In this document: piece by piece, positions 8,047 to 16,839 of the stretch | Position numbering within the stretch: the stretch's first letter is position 1 | Layout of the letters: each line of letters starts with the position of its first letter | The notes under the pieces: generated by a model | What the model saw: the letters and a program-made list of their open reading frames with translations, nothing else | The model's database searches: none | What the model was told of the DNA's origin: nothing | Translations under genes and position numbers: made by a program | Source: JAEUHM01 sp964538625 | GTDB taxonomy: Bacteria; Verrucomicrobiota; Verrucomicrobiia; Verrucomicrobiales; Verrucomicrobiaceae | Assembly (NCBI GenBank): GCA_964538625.1 | Contig: CAZIGH010000002.1 | Coordinates: 62,001 to 126,000 of the forward strand | Direction of reading: 5' to 3' | DNA: 64,000 bases

Positions 8047-9213
8047 CTATCGGCCAGGATGAGTTTGTCTGCCGGGTACGGGAAATCTGAGCAAGCGGTA
8101 TTTGATGAACTGATACAGAGTCTTCAACCGAGTGAATTCGGGGCTTGTGACAATCTTTTCGTAGGAATCAAAATCCTCGAACTTCCTGGGTTGGGCCTTC
8201 ATGATGGATTCGAACTCAGCGCTTGAGATGCCGAGTTTCTTCGCCACGTAGGCGGTGTCTTCCTTTTGGATGATAGGATCGTATGGTGGTGCCTTCAGTT
8301 CTAGGAGCGCTTGTTCTCTGGTCAGTTCACCTGAGCAAATGCGGCTGGAGAGGTGGCAACGGCGTTTGTCAAAACCAAACTTATTCGGCAGATAGACACC
8401 CTGGTACCAGCGTGTGTAAACACTTTCATGGTGTTTGCCGCCGTAGTCCCGCCAGCCCAGTTCCTGCTCAAGAAAAACAAGTGCTTCTTTTTTGGAATAG
8501 TCTCCGTAGTCAAGGATGTTGACGGTCTTGTGAGTGCGACGGAATCCGTTCACATACTGGAAGAATGAGTAGTGTGGGAAGGTACGAACCTTTCTTCCTG
8601 AGCCGAAGCTTTTGTGGATGGCTTTGATGTAGCCCCAGTCTAGATGGCCACGGGACCAACTGGAAGGCATGTGAGTTTCCGTGCGGTGGTTCAGGCCTGT
8701 GACTACATGTTTCACGCCTATCCTGGTGGCTGTCTTATAGAGGCAGGCAAAGATGGCGTGGTCGCTTGGAACTTCGGCATCTGGCACGGATGCGCGGAGG
8801 AAGGCGAGCTGAATGTCCTTGAACTCTTCCCAGTCCAAAACCTCGGTATGCAGATCGATGCCGACCTTGTTGAGCACGGTCACTATGTTGCTCACTGCGA
8901 TCTCGGAGTTCCAGCCGTTGTCGAGGTGCACGGCCAGCGGACGAAGTCCCAACGACTTGACCTTCCATGCCACGTACGTGCTGTCCACACCGCCGCTGAC
9001 GCCAATGACGCAGTCATACGGTTTGTTAGCACCGAATCGCCGTATTTCATCGACCACAAGCGCCAGTTGACGATCACCATCAGGACCCTGACTGACAGCT
9101 TGTTCTACCATCCGATCTCTGAGATGGCAGTGGTTGCAGACTCCATCGCTGTCGAAATCAATACCCGGGTCAGAGGTATCCATAACGCAGCGGGTGCAGA
9201 TTCGACGGCTCAT
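8047..9213 (-). CDS. N-acetyl sugar amidotransferase, PseA/WbpG family
   Basis: Predicted ATP-dependent amidotransferase that turns a sugar acetamido group into an acetamidino (amidine) group. It opens with a zinc-ribbon-like set of four cysteines (C6, C9, C26, C29; CTRCVMD and CNHC) and then the PP-loop SGGVDS (73-78) of the adenine nucleotide alpha-hydrolase superfamily. The frame is open to 9405, but the ATG at 9213 gives the true family start and a four-base ATGA overlap with the HisF-like gene. At 388 residues it matches WbpG and PseA. Those proteins work with HisH- and HisF-like partners that supply ammonia, and both are encoded immediately upstream. The exact sugar is unknown. Confidence 0.88.
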   Translation of the reverse strand: MSRRICTRCVMDTSDPGIDFDSDGVCNHCHLRDRMVEQAVSQGPDGDRQLALVVDEIRRFGANKPYDCVIGVSGGVDSTYVAWKVKSLGLRPLAVHLDNGWNSEIAVSNIVTVLNKVGIDLHTEVLDWEEFKDIQLAFLRASVPDAEVPSDHAIFACLYKTATRIGVKHVVTGLNHRTETHMPSSWSRGHLDWGYIKAIHKSFGSGRKVRTFPHYSFFQYVNGFRRTHKTVNILDYGDYSKKEALVFLEQELGWRDYGGKHHESVYTRWYQGVYLPNKFGFDKRRCHLSSRICSGELTREQALLELKAPPYDPIIQKEDTAYVAKKLGISSAEFESIMKAQPRKFEDFDSYEKIVTSPEFTRLKTLYQFIKYRLLRFPVPGRQTHPGR

Positions 9214-9977
9214 TTGGGGGGGGAGAAAAGTTCGTTGAGTTCCGAGCGGGCGGGGTAGTTGATCATGACCGCCCGGTGCTTGCCTTTGAATACAAATAGG
9301 CTTCCTGCTGCTGCACCTGAGGCCCCAGCGTCGGTGGCGAGCCGAAGGTCGTGCAGTGATCCGGCCCCACCACAGGCTATGACAGGTATAGCCACCGCGT
9401 TGCAAACGGAAGCGATGATGCTGAGGTCATATCCGCGCTGGGTTCCATCACGGTCAATCGAGTTGAGAAGAAGCTCACCTGCACCAAGGCGGGCGGCCTC
9501 TGCTGCAAAATCCTCTGGCGTCCAAGTGGAGGTGAGGCGTCCAGATTGGCCGTGGAGCCTTGGTGCACGGAACCAGTTCCTTTTGACATCCAGACCAACC
9601 ACCACGCTTTGACGGCCAAACTCTTCCGCCAGCTCGGTGATGAACTCAGGACGCTGGAGGGCCGCAGTGGTCACTACCACCTTCTCTATGCCAAGTTGAA
9701 AGAGCCTCCTTGCTTGGGCGAGTGTGCTCACGCCGCCTCCATAGGCTAGTGGCATGAAGGCTTCTCCAGCCAGAGCGGCTAGCTTTTCATAATCGGGTCC
9801 CCGCTGCTGGCGGTCTTGGCTAATGTCGAGAAAACACAACTCATCGACTTCCAGGTCATTGAACAGCTTCACTGCGTTGATGGGGTCACCTACGTATTTT
9901 GGTGACCTAAACTGGACTGTCTTCACTAGCCCTTCACCCTTCAGCAGAAGGCACGGTATGGCGCGCTTGGTCAGCAT
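9210..9977 (-). CDS. HisF-like ammonia-using subunit of the sugar amidotransferase module
   Basis: A (beta-alpha)8 barrel of the HisF family, 255 residues. It keeps the general layout (MLTKRAIPC at the start, LAYGGGVST near 78-86, VIACGGAGSL late) and Asp130, but the position of catalytic Asp11 of true HisF is leucine (PCLLLK). This loss, together with the position between HisH-like and PseA-like genes, argues against histidine synthesis and for the polysaccharide paralogue that conducts ammonia from the glutaminase to the amidotransferase. I used the ATG at 9977 rather than 10052 because it gives the conserved N-terminus and a seven-base overlap with the HisH-like gene. Confidence 0.87.
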   Translation of the reverse strand: MLTKRAIPCLLLKGEGLVKTVQFRSPKYVGDPINAVKLFNDLEVDELCFLDISQDRQQRGPDYEKLAALAGEAFMPLAYGGGVSTLAQARRLFQLGIEKVVVTTAALQRPEFITELAEEFGRQSVVVGLDVKRNWFRAPRLHGQSGRLTSTWTPEDFAAEAARLGAGELLLNSIDRDGTQRGYDLSIIASVCNAVAIPVIACGGAGSLHDLRLATDAGASGAAAGSLFVFKGKHRAVMINYPARSELNELFSPPK

Positions 9978-10600
9978 GATAAAGCGAGGAATCTTCTCAT
10001 CAACGCTAAGCCGAAGCGGTGACTTTTCTCTGGGTGGAACTGAGTTCCCCATATGTTTTCCTTGCTGATCGCCGATGCGAAGCGCAGCCCGTAATGAGTC
10101 CAGAGCATGACATCCTCTGGGTTATCACACACAAGGTGATATGAGTGAACGAAGTAAAAGCGGGCATCCCCCCCCAGATCGGCGGTAACCGGATCGGGTT
10201 TGGCAATCTCCACTGTGTTCCAGCCCATGTGAGGCACTCTCTGGCCTGAACCATCTCTATCGATTGTGAATCGCACAGTGTCGGCGGCTATCCACCCCAG
10301 ACCTGGCAGGGTGCCCTCCTCACTGCGACGTGTGAAAAGCTGAACGCCCAGGCAAGCGCCTAGAATGGGAACTTTACGGGTGATTACTGCGTGGTTGAGC
10401 GCTTCCACTAGTCCTCGATTCGCCAGGTTCTCCATGGCGCGATCAAAAGCACCTACACCGGGCAGAATCAACTTATCCGCCAAAGCCACCTCCTCCGGGC
10501 TACTTGAGATGCGCATATCACCCCCAGCCTTTCGGCCCATGTTCCAGACCGAGGCGAGGTTTCCCGAACCATAATCGACAATGATGGTTAAGTTCGCCAT
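9971..10600 (-). CDS. HisH-like class I glutamine amidotransferase
   Basis: Glutaminase subunit that releases ammonia from glutamine for the HisF/PseA-like partners. The class I catalytic triad is complete: Cys83 in GACLGVQLF, His189 and Glu191 in QFHPEKS. The oxyanion-region PGVGAF is near residue 47-52. At 209 residues it is the size of HisH. The frame is open to 10756, but the ATG at 10600 (MANLTIIVDYGSGN) gives the exact family N-terminus and overlaps the upstream glycosyltransferase gene by 13 bases. Its place in the sugar operon, not with other his genes, makes it the dedicated polysaccharide paralogue. Confidence 0.9.
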   Translation of the reverse strand: MANLTIIVDYGSGNLASVWNMGRKAGGDMRISSSPEEVALADKLILPGVGAFDRAMENLANRGLVEALNHAVITRKVPILGACLGVQLFTRRSEEGTLPGLGWIAADTVRFTIDRDGSGQRVPHMGWNTVEIAKPDPVTADLGGDARFYFVHSYHLVCDNPEDVMLWTHYGLRFASAISKENIWGTQFHPEKSHRFGLALMRRFLALSC

Positions 10601-11412
10601 TCCGGTGGCAAGCTGTGTTTGGGCGGGATTCCAAACTCTGTCTTTAGACGTGTTGTGAGCGGACGCATGTGAGGGAGTTGCAGCGCTGCCATTTTGAGAA
10701 GTCCCAACGCTCGACGGACCACTGGGACAGGAAGGACGCCACTGCCTTGGTTCCACAGACTAATGGTGCTGTCCGGATGGGATATGTAGATGCTGCCAGG
10801 AAAAGGCAGCCGACGTAAGTGATGCCCGCGCTCCTGCATGGCGCTGAAATACATGTTGTGTCCCTTTGCTGCTAGTATCTCTACTTCGCAGCCTCGGTAG
10901 TCGTCTTGCTTCTCAAACTGGAGCATCTCAGCCCTGAAAATGGCGCAGGTGCCGCATTTCAGATGCTGATCACGCCGATGAAGAAGCCAGTTGTCACCAT
11001 ACTTGTAGGCGTAGCCACTATCGAAGTACCAACCCGGAGCATCAGTGTTCTGCTTGAGATGAGCCGCGAGTTTGTTGCTTACCAGATCATCAGCATCAGC
11101 ATACATCACGTAGCGAGCACCCTGACTGAGGGCCCACTTGGCCCCTATTGAAATCTTGATGCCCTTGTCCACTGTCATGTCCCAGAACTCACGTTTGGGA
11201 TGAGGTATGTTCGTTTGAATGAAGTGCACGCGTGAATCGGTCTGCCACGATGTTTCAGGAAGATCGTGACAGACGACCACCAACTTCACGGCTCCCTCTG
11301 TCTGGGCGAGACATGAGTTGATCATTTGCTCCAGTAGCCATACATGCCGACGCCAGTGGACTTCATCCTTGGCCAGCGCTTTTGCCCGTAGGGAAGTGAC
11401 AAAGATCAGCAT
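10588..11412 (-). CDS. Putative glycosyltransferase (rhamnosyltransferase-like)
   Basis: A 274-residue protein with a GT-A-like layout. After the start MLIFVTSLRAKAL it shows LLEQMINSCLAQ, then KLVVVCHDLPE, and the metal-site-like YVMYADADDLVSNKLA. The C-terminal half contains GTCAIFRAEML and WNQGSG. These features resemble the putative rhamnosyltransferase group of GT2-related enzymes. The ATG at 11412 was preferred over 11493, which would run into the preceding methyltransferase gene. Glycosyltransferase function is likely; the family assignment and the sugar are less sure. Confidence 0.68.
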   Translation of the reverse strand: MLIFVTSLRAKALAKDEVHWRRHVWLLEQMINSCLAQTEGAVKLVVVCHDLPETSWQTDSRVHFIQTNIPHPKREFWDMTVDKGIKISIGAKWALSQGARYVMYADADDLVSNKLAAHLKQNTDAPGWYFDSGYAYKYGDNWLLHRRDQHLKCGTCAIFRAEMLQFEKQDDYRGCEVEILAAKGHNMYFSAMQERGHHLRRLPFPGSIYISHPDSTISLWNQGSGVLPVPVVRRALGLLKMAALQLPHMRPLTTRLKTEFGIPPKHSLPPEWRT

Positions 11413-11438
11413 TTCAGGCTTTGAGTAGGTGGTGTGGT

Positions 11439-12320
11439 TCAGCGCTTTCGATTGGCAAGCACGCGGGCACGCTGCTCCTGAAGTCCTGGCCATTGGTTTT
11501 CATCAAAGTAAAGAGACACCGGCCAGCGCTCTTTGGGTGGAGATGATTTCTCTGCGAGCACGGTAATGAAGTGTTTTCGTTCTCTGCGCCGCCCGGAGAC
11601 CAGATAACCGAGTGCGTCGAGTGCGCCGAAGAAGAGGCGAAAGAGTCGTTCACCCATGGTGATGGGAGGCGGAGATGCTTCGTAGTCTCTGCTTTCACAA
11701 ACATGAACGGTGAACCCGGCACTAGCCAAGATGGAGGGAAGTTCCACGCAATCATAGATGCGGTTGTGCCGGTTGGTGGTATAACCGGTGAACTCGAGTC
11801 CATTGATGGCGCTGTTTCCTCTGACGGCTCGATGCAGGCTCATCCAGCTTGCTCCATTGGGGGTGCTGAGAATGAGACGGCCGCCGGGTTTGAGGACGCG
11901 ATTGACTTCCCAGAGTGCGTGCATGGGGTCCACGGCGAAATGCTCGAGCACTTCCATCATGATCACCGCATCTGCCCACCCGTCTGCAACAGGGATGGGT
12001 TCCACTTCGACATCTAGTTTTGAAAGGTGAACTGAGCTGCCCGCGTGCTCGTAGTGGTCTTCTGCGGTGCCTTCGCCGTCCTCTTTAAAGAAACCTCTGA
12101 TGTGTTTCCAACCTAACGCGATGTAATAGCCGACGCTAGGCTGGTAGCATCCGATCTCCAGGAGCTTTTCTTCGTTGTTGAGCGGCCGTGGAGTGAGGTC
12201 TCTGTAACGCAGCAACGCACCGCCTGTGCCAAGCCAAGTGTTCAGGTTTTCCCTCATTGCACCTTGCAACCTGCAATGATCCAGGAAGAGGTTGCGCATT
12301 TCTGTGATATTCATGGACAT
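11439..12320 (-). CDS. Class I SAM-dependent methyltransferase
   Basis: A 293-residue methyltransferase. Motif I is LLEIGCYQPSVGYY, the acidic loop is LDVEVEPIPV, the post-motif is VIMMEVLEHFAVDPMHALWE and the C-terminal strands begin at NRVLKPGGRLILSTPNG, the standard UbiE/Coq5-like layout. The first ATG (12320) is followed two codons later by a second possible start; both lie just after the Wzt gene stop at 12333. In Wzm/Wzt-type loci a methyltransferase next to the exporter often caps the chain end, which the Wzt C-terminal domain recognises. That role is possible here, but the short distance alone does not prove it. Confidence 0.8.
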   Translation of the reverse strand: MSMNITEMRNLFLDHCRLQGAMRENLNTWLGTGGALLRYRDLTPRPLNNEEKLLEIGCYQPSVGYYIALGWKHIRGFFKEDGEGTAEDHYEHAGSSVHLSKLDVEVEPIPVADGWADAVIMMEVLEHFAVDPMHALWEVNRVLKPGGRLILSTPNGASWMSLHRAVRGNSAINGLEFTGYTTNRHNRIYDCVELPSILASAGFTVHVCESRDYEASPPPITMGERLFRLFFGALDALGYLVSGRRRERKHFITVLAEKSSPPKERWPVSLYFDENQWPGLQEQRARVLANRKR

Positions 12321-12332
12321 CTTTGAAATGGA

Positions 12333-13613
12333 TCAGTTTGCAGGTGGTGAGACGAGACGAAAGTAATGATCCTGCACCACCATGGCCTCCCCAATCCCGG
12401 GGAGACGTCCTGTGCCGTAATAGTCTCCGGACTCCACGTCGAACGTGCCTGCATTCATGACCCAGTCCGAGATTTCTCCATTCACCTCGACGAACACCGT
12501 GAAACTGTAGCGTCCTGGCATTAGCTGGAGCTTTGGGATGTGGAGGCTGACGGAAAAATGGCTGGCTTCCACTGGACCCAGGTCCGTACCTGCGTAGTTC
12601 GTTGCCCACACGGTCACGCGTTGGCTGTATGAGTTGTCCACGCCCACGGCGACATGCAGCTGGCCGATCGCTTTGCAGCTTGGATTATGCATCTCCATGT
12701 GCAGCACCGCATCGGCCCCGCAGCCAAAAGCCTGCACAGCCATTCCGCTGGCGTCCTTAAAGGTCACTCGATTTACGGTCACGGCTCCAGAGCCTTTGCG
12801 CTCCTTCCGCTGGGCAAGATCTACGGATGCAAGTTGGGTGCCCTGTCCTGCGTAGCAAGCGATGGATTCAAGCGCTCCACCACGGAAAGTGGCAGTCCCG
12901 CGCTCCAGCACCAAGCCTGTGTGGCACAAATTCTGAACCGCAGCCATGTTGTGACTAACGAAGAGAATGGTGCGACCGCCTTTGGCCACGTCACTCATTT
13001 TGCCGAGACACTTCTTTTGGAACTGGGCATCTCCCACCGCCAGGACCTCATCGACGATGAGAATCTCGGGCTCGAGGTGTGCAGCGACCGCAAAGGCAAG
13101 TCGGACGTACATGCCGCTGCTGTAGCGCTTCACCGGGGTGTCCAGAAACTTCTCTACTTCTGCAAAGGAAACGATTTCGTCGAACTTGGACCGCACTTCA
13201 TGGCGTGTCATACCAAGAATGGCGCCGTTAAGGAAGATGTTTTCACGCCCTGTGAGTTCGGGATGAAATCCGGTGCCGACCTCCAGCAGCGACGCCACGC
13301 GTCCTTTCAATGTGATGCGACCTTTGGTGGGCTCTGTGATCCGAGAAAGAAGTTTGAGAAGGGTGGACTTGCCCGCTCCGTTCCGCCCTATAATGCCAAC
13401 CACTTCTCCCTGGGCTACTTCGAAAGAGACATCTTTAAGTGCCCAGTAGTCTTCCTCCGCGGGATGGTCCCTCGCAGCAGATGTTGGGCCCTTGATCCAG
13501 GATTTGAGCTTGTTGGCCAGGACGTCCCGCAGTGCGGTGTAGCGCTCGGTTTGCTGGTGCTTGATGCGGTAACGCTTACCGAGGTTTTCGACGCTAATGA
13601 TAGGGTCCAGCAT
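12333..13613 (-). CDS. wzt: Polysaccharide ABC exporter, ATP-binding subunit with C-terminal Wzt domain
   Basis: ATPase of the Wzm/Wzt exporter that moves a lipid-linked polysaccharide across the inner membrane. Walker A GRNGAGKST is at 76-84, the short signature motif YSSGM at 164-168 and Walker B ILIVDE at 184-189, followed by the D-loop LAVGD. Residues from about 260 to 426 form a beta-rich extension ending in YGTGRLPGIGEAMVVQDHYF, the Wzt C-terminal carbohydrate-binding domain that in O9a/O8-type systems recognises the modified non-reducing end of the chain. At 426 residues it is the long Wzt class. It follows the permease gene by six bases. Confidence 0.92.
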   Translation of the reverse strand: MLDPIISVENLGKRYRIKHQQTERYTALRDVLANKLKSWIKGPTSAARDHPAEEDYWALKDVSFEVAQGEVVGIIGRNGAGKSTLLKLLSRITEPTKGRITLKGRVASLLEVGTGFHPELTGRENIFLNGAILGMTRHEVRSKFDEIVSFAEVEKFLDTPVKRYSSGMYVRLAFAVAAHLEPEILIVDEVLAVGDAQFQKKCLGKMSDVAKGGRTILFVSHNMAAVQNLCHTGLVLERGTATFRGGALESIACYAGQGTQLASVDLAQRKERKGSGAVTVNRVTFKDASGMAVQAFGCGADAVLHMEMHNPSCKAIGQLHVAVGVDNSYSQRVTVWATNYAGTDLGPVEASHFSVSLHIPKLQLMPGRYSFTVFVEVNGEISDWVMNAGTFDVESGDYYGTGRLPGIGEAMVVQDHYFRLVSPPAN

Positions 13614-13619
13614 GATGAT

Positions 13620-14441
13620 TTAGATCAAGTCCGCGAAGGTTTTTTCCATTCGTCGGAACTGCCGTATTCCGAGCCAACAGAAAAAAAACGTGATTGCCAT
13701 CCCGAGACTAAATCCTGGCCAGTGGATGGAGGACTCTCCACCCAGGATGCACCAACGAAAGCCATCGATGACTCCCACCATGGGGTTGAGCGAGTAGAGC
13801 AGCCGCCACTTCTCAGGAACGATGTTGCTGCTGAATCCTACCGGCGAAACATAAAGGCCAAACTGCACGACAAAGGGAATGATGTAGCGGAAATCCCGAT
13901 ATTTTACGTTCAGGGCGGTAATCCACAGCGCTGGTCCCAAACTTGCAGCAAAGGCTACCAAGACAAACACGGGCAGAAACAGCATCTGCCAGCTTGGGAG
14001 AAACTGATACCACACCATGAGCAAAACCAGAATGCTGAAGCTGATAAGGAAGTCCACAAACGCGACTACTACTGACGATGCCGGCACGATGAGGCGTGGG
14101 AAGTAGACCTTGCTGATCAAGTTGGCATTTCCTACAAGGCTGTTGCTAGCTTCCCCTAGTGCGGTCGCAAAGAACTGCCATGGCAACATTCCGGCCAGCA
14201 CCAAGAGTGCGTAAGGGGCATTGCCGACAGAGGGCAGGGAAGCTATCTTGCCGAAGATAACGGTGAAGATGATCATGGTCAGGAAGGGCCTAATGATAGC
14301 CCACGCCATACCGATGATTGTTTGTTTGTACCTTACTGAGATATCCCTCCAAGCCAGTACTTGGAACAACTCGCGGTAGTGCCACAGGTCCCGCCAGTAG
14401 TGGCGTTCCGCTCGTCCGGGTTCAATGATTAACGGTTGCAC
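13620..14441 (-). CDS. wzm: Polysaccharide ABC exporter, permease subunit
   Basis: Integral membrane subunit of the Wzm/Wzt exporter. The N-terminus LIIEPGRAERHYWRDLWHYRE precedes the family block LAWRDISVRYKQT, then about six hydrophobic segments follow (for example MAWAIIRPFLTMIIFTVIFG and VVVAFVDFLISFSILVLLMV). The ABC-2 permease motif with VYFPRLIVP is present. Three starts are possible: ATG at 14549 or 14504, which overlap the FkbM gene by 121 or 76 bases, and GTG at 14441 with a 13-base overlap. I chose GTG because the family usually begins shortly before the EPG motif. No clear ribosome-binding site decides it. The 273-residue product matches known Wzm proteins. Confidence 0.88.
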   Translation of the reverse strand: MQPLIIEPGRAERHYWRDLWHYRELFQVLAWRDISVRYKQTIIGMAWAIIRPFLTMIIFTVIFGKIASLPSVGNAPYALLVLAGMLPWQFFATALGEASNSLVGNANLISKVYFPRLIVPASSVVVAFVDFLISFSILVLLMVWYQFLPSWQMLFLPVFVLVAFAASLGPALWITALNVKYRDFRYIIPFVVQFGLYVSPVGFSSNIVPEKWRLLYSLNPMVGVIDGFRWCILGGESSIHWPGFSLGMAITFFFCWLGIRQFRRMEKTFADLI

Positions 14442-15301
14442 GATGAGAAAAGCATGGATTTCAAGCTCCAGGTTCTCCGAAACGGCTGATGCAGGGGCGG
14501 GCATTTGATGGCGGGGCTGGCTGCCAGCAAAAGGCCGTCCACGCTGCACGACTCGAGCAAGTCAAGTGAGACGAGGATACGATAGCCGTATGATTCGAGA
14601 AGCTGCCTGCACTTTCCATGCAACGACATCGAATGTGTGGAGATGAACCAGTAGTCCACGGCTTGTGTATTCAGGAGATTTCTACTGCCTTGAAGCATCT
14701 CGGCCTCAGCACCCTGTATGTCGGCATGAATGAGATGCACGTGAGCCAATCCATGATCGAACGTGAAACTGTCGAGGGTGCACGTCACGCCCCCATGCGG
14801 ATGAGCTGCGGTTCGGCTGCCGATCCATGCACGGGTGAAGTCTGCTTGGGCGTGATTCCGGGCGAAGTTGCGACGTCCTACCTCGAGACGTTCAGCGTCT
14901 GGTTCTATCAAGTATGCTCTGGCCCCATGGACCGCTTTGACGAACCACAGTGAATAAAAGCCCCAGTAGGAACCAGCTTCGATGATGACCGCTGCCTCTG
15001 GAAGTGATTCAATGACGGGTCCAAACAGGGCCTCTTCCTGTGGCTCGTGGCAACCTCTATTGGAGGCAAGCATCTGGGTGATTTCTGCCCCGTAGTATCC
15101 GTCAGCAAGTACTTCGATGCCGTTGTGCATAAGCTGGAATCCGTCGCGAACGCTGCCCGCTTCGGGCACACGTGGGATGCGCTGGTTATCAGGGCAGCTC
15201 GTTACATCATGGATGCGCTGCAGCCAGCGCTGATGCTCGTTACCGCAGCGCCATTCCTGGTATCTGCGGTCCACGGCGTGTGCTAGACGGCGCAGGATCA
15301 T
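14429..15301 (-). CDS. FkbM family methyltransferase
   Basis: Second FkbM-type SAM-dependent methyltransferase of the operon (290 residues). The SAM motif is VIIEAGSYWGFYSLWFVK, followed by AYLIEPDAERLEVGRRNF, and the D-x-(E/Q)GAE landmark is HADIQGAEAEMLQG. In this copy the usual DIEGAE reads DIQGAE. The frame is open to 15463, but the ATG at 15301 overlaps the flippase stop by four bases (ATGA) and gives a normal length. The last 30 residues overlap the likely start of the Wzm gene and may not be conserved. It is expected to O-methylate a sugar; the position is unknown. Confidence 0.82.
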   Translation of the reverse strand: MILRRLAHAVDRRYQEWRCGNEHQRWLQRIHDVTSCPDNQRIPRVPEAGSVRDGFQLMHNGIEVLADGYYGAEITQMLASNRGCHEPQEEALFGPVIESLPEAAVIIEAGSYWGFYSLWFVKAVHGARAYLIEPDAERLEVGRRNFARNHAQADFTRAWIGSRTAAHPHGGVTCTLDSFTFDHGLAHVHLIHADIQGAEAEMLQGSRNLLNTQAVDYWFISTHSMSLHGKCRQLLESYGYRILVSLDLLESCSVDGLLLAASPAIKCPPLHQPFRRTWSLKSMLFSSCNR

Positions 15302-16839
15302 ACAGGTGAAGGAGAGACTTTGAAGTGTGTATGTGTGCGCCAGATAAAGTAAACTCCGCCCGCCGCTAGTCCCACGGTGAGGGCTGAAGCTGGTTCGAGC
15401 CAGCGGAAGGCTGCAACGCACAAAAGTGCGAGTCCTAAAGAAAGGAATGCCATCTTCAACCACTGTGCTTGGTGAAGCATGTCAGGCACCGCTTTGCGAA
15501 TAACCCAGACTGTAGGGATGTGAGCCAAGATGAATGAGAGGGTGACCCCGAACGCCAGGCCGGCTGCCCCATAAACAGGGATGAGCCACCATGCTAGCAG
15601 GAGGGAGACGACATTGTGAAACGTACCTACGGCCAAAGCAAACCAGATGCGTCCTGTAATGATGAGAATGTTTCCCATGGGCCAGCTTAGCGCGTAGGCG
15701 ATGGTGGATAGCATCATCCACGGCACAATGCTCTGTCCTACCGCGAACTCGGGACCGTATGGCAGAAGGGTGAGCCATGGTGCTGAGATTTGGATTAGGG
15801 CCAGCGGCACGATGATGATGGTGGCGACTGAGAAGGAGACCGAAAGTGTCTTGCGGTAGGAGTCTAGATCACCCCGTGTGAAGGTGTCACTAAGGATAGG
15901 AAGCACCGGTGCCAGCAGCATGGCAGCGATGTTTTCTGGAATGAGTTTCATCCGATACACGGCGTTGTAGAGGCCCAGTTCGCCAAACTGACCAGCTTGT
16001 CTCACCAGGAGTGCACTGGTTGCCCATGAGACGCACGCATTCAGCACGGTATTGGCCATGCTGGGGAGGTTGCAGTTCCAGAACACTGGCGACTCCTGAA
16101 AACAGCCCCGGTACGTGATGACTAGGCGAGAACGGGCCGCCTCCTTGCGGATGGCATGTGCATTTAGCAGGCAGTTGAGGGCAGCAGAAGTGATAAGTGC
16201 CCAGAGCGCACCATGGAGTCCACCCCAGAGCGCACCAGTGAGCATGATGGGAAACGAGGTGATTCCCACGACGATATGAATGGCAGCGATGGCCTTGAAG
16301 GACTCCAACCCGATGAGCGTGCCTTGCTGTGCTCCGGTTACCCCTGAGAAGAGAAGCATCAGTGCTGATAGCAGCAGAGCTTCTTCAAGTTGGGGTATGC
16401 TGAGCGTCTCCCGTGCGAGCCAGGAACTGAGCCCCGCAAGCAGAATAGTGAAGAGGATGGAGGTGATCCATGTGGCGGCGCTGGCGAACGCGATGAAGCG
16501 GCCTGCTCGCTGTGGGTCTGACTTCTTGTATTCAGCCACATACCGTGCGGCGGCGATTCCCATGCCCAGTCCAGCCGCCGCTCCCAAAAGGCCCACGATG
16601 CTCTGCACCATGTTGAGCTGTCCAAATTCTTCTTTGCCCAGGAGCCGTCCGACGACCACCCATGACACTGTGGAGCAGAGCTTCGACAGAGTGGTGCCGA
16701 GCATCGACCAAAAGGCTCCAAGGGCCAAGCGTCTGCCGAGAGAAGAGGCCAGTACGCGGTTAACCGGGTCTTGGATGTAGGCAGGCAGACGCTTCAGGAC
16801 TCCGGAGAGGCTCAAGGGTAGGCGGATCGGGGAACGCAA
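15298..16839 (-). CDS. Oligosaccharide flippase, Wzx-like (MOP superfamily)
   Basis: A 513-residue multi-spanning membrane protein with about twelve to fourteen hydrophobic segments. It shows the flippase opening LALGAFWSMLGTTLSKLCSTV, the GRLLGKEEFGQLNMVQSIVG stretch after helix 1 and the mid-protein motif GLYNAVYRMKLIPENIAAML, all typical of the polysaccharide transporter (PST) branch of the MOP superfamily. It would flip lipid-linked repeat units to the periplasmic face. Its presence beside a Wzm/Wzt exporter is unusual, and no Wzy polymerase is visible in the window. It overlaps the FkbM gene upstream by 28 bases and the next FkbM gene downstream by four. Confidence 0.86.
   Translation of the reverse strand: MRSPIRLPLSLSGVLKRLPAYIQDPVNRVLASSLGRRLALGAFWSMLGTTLSKLCSTVSWVVVGRLLGKEEFGQLNMVQSIVGLLGAAAGLGMGIAAARYVAEYKKSDPQRAGRFIAFASAATWITSILFTILLAGLSSWLARETLSIPQLEEALLLSALMLLFSGVTGAQQGTLIGLESFKAIAAIHIVVGITSFPIMLTGALWGGLHGALWALITSAALNCLLNAHAIRKEAARSRLVITYRGCFQESPVFWNCNLPSMANTVLNACVSWATSALLVRQAGQFGELGLYNAVYRMKLIPENIAAMLLAPVLPILSDTFTRGDLDSYRKTLSVSFSVATIIIVPLALIQISAPWLTLLPYGPEFAVGQSIVPWMMLSTIAYALSWPMGNILIITGRIWFALAVGTFHNVVSLLLAWWLIPVYGAAGLAFGVTLSFILAHIPTVWVIRKAVPDMLHQAQWLKMAFLSLGLALLCVAAFRWLEPASALTVGLAAGGVYFIWRTHTHFKVSPSPV

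Noticed and set aside
9210..10600. Histidine biosynthesis hisF/hisH
   Set aside because: HisF lacks Asp11 and both genes sit with a PseA-like gene in a glycan operon; other his genes are absent.
12654..14075. 473-codon open frame on the plus strand
   Set aside because: Antisense to wzt and wzm, whose own domains are unambiguous. The product has no domain and is a GC-driven shadow.
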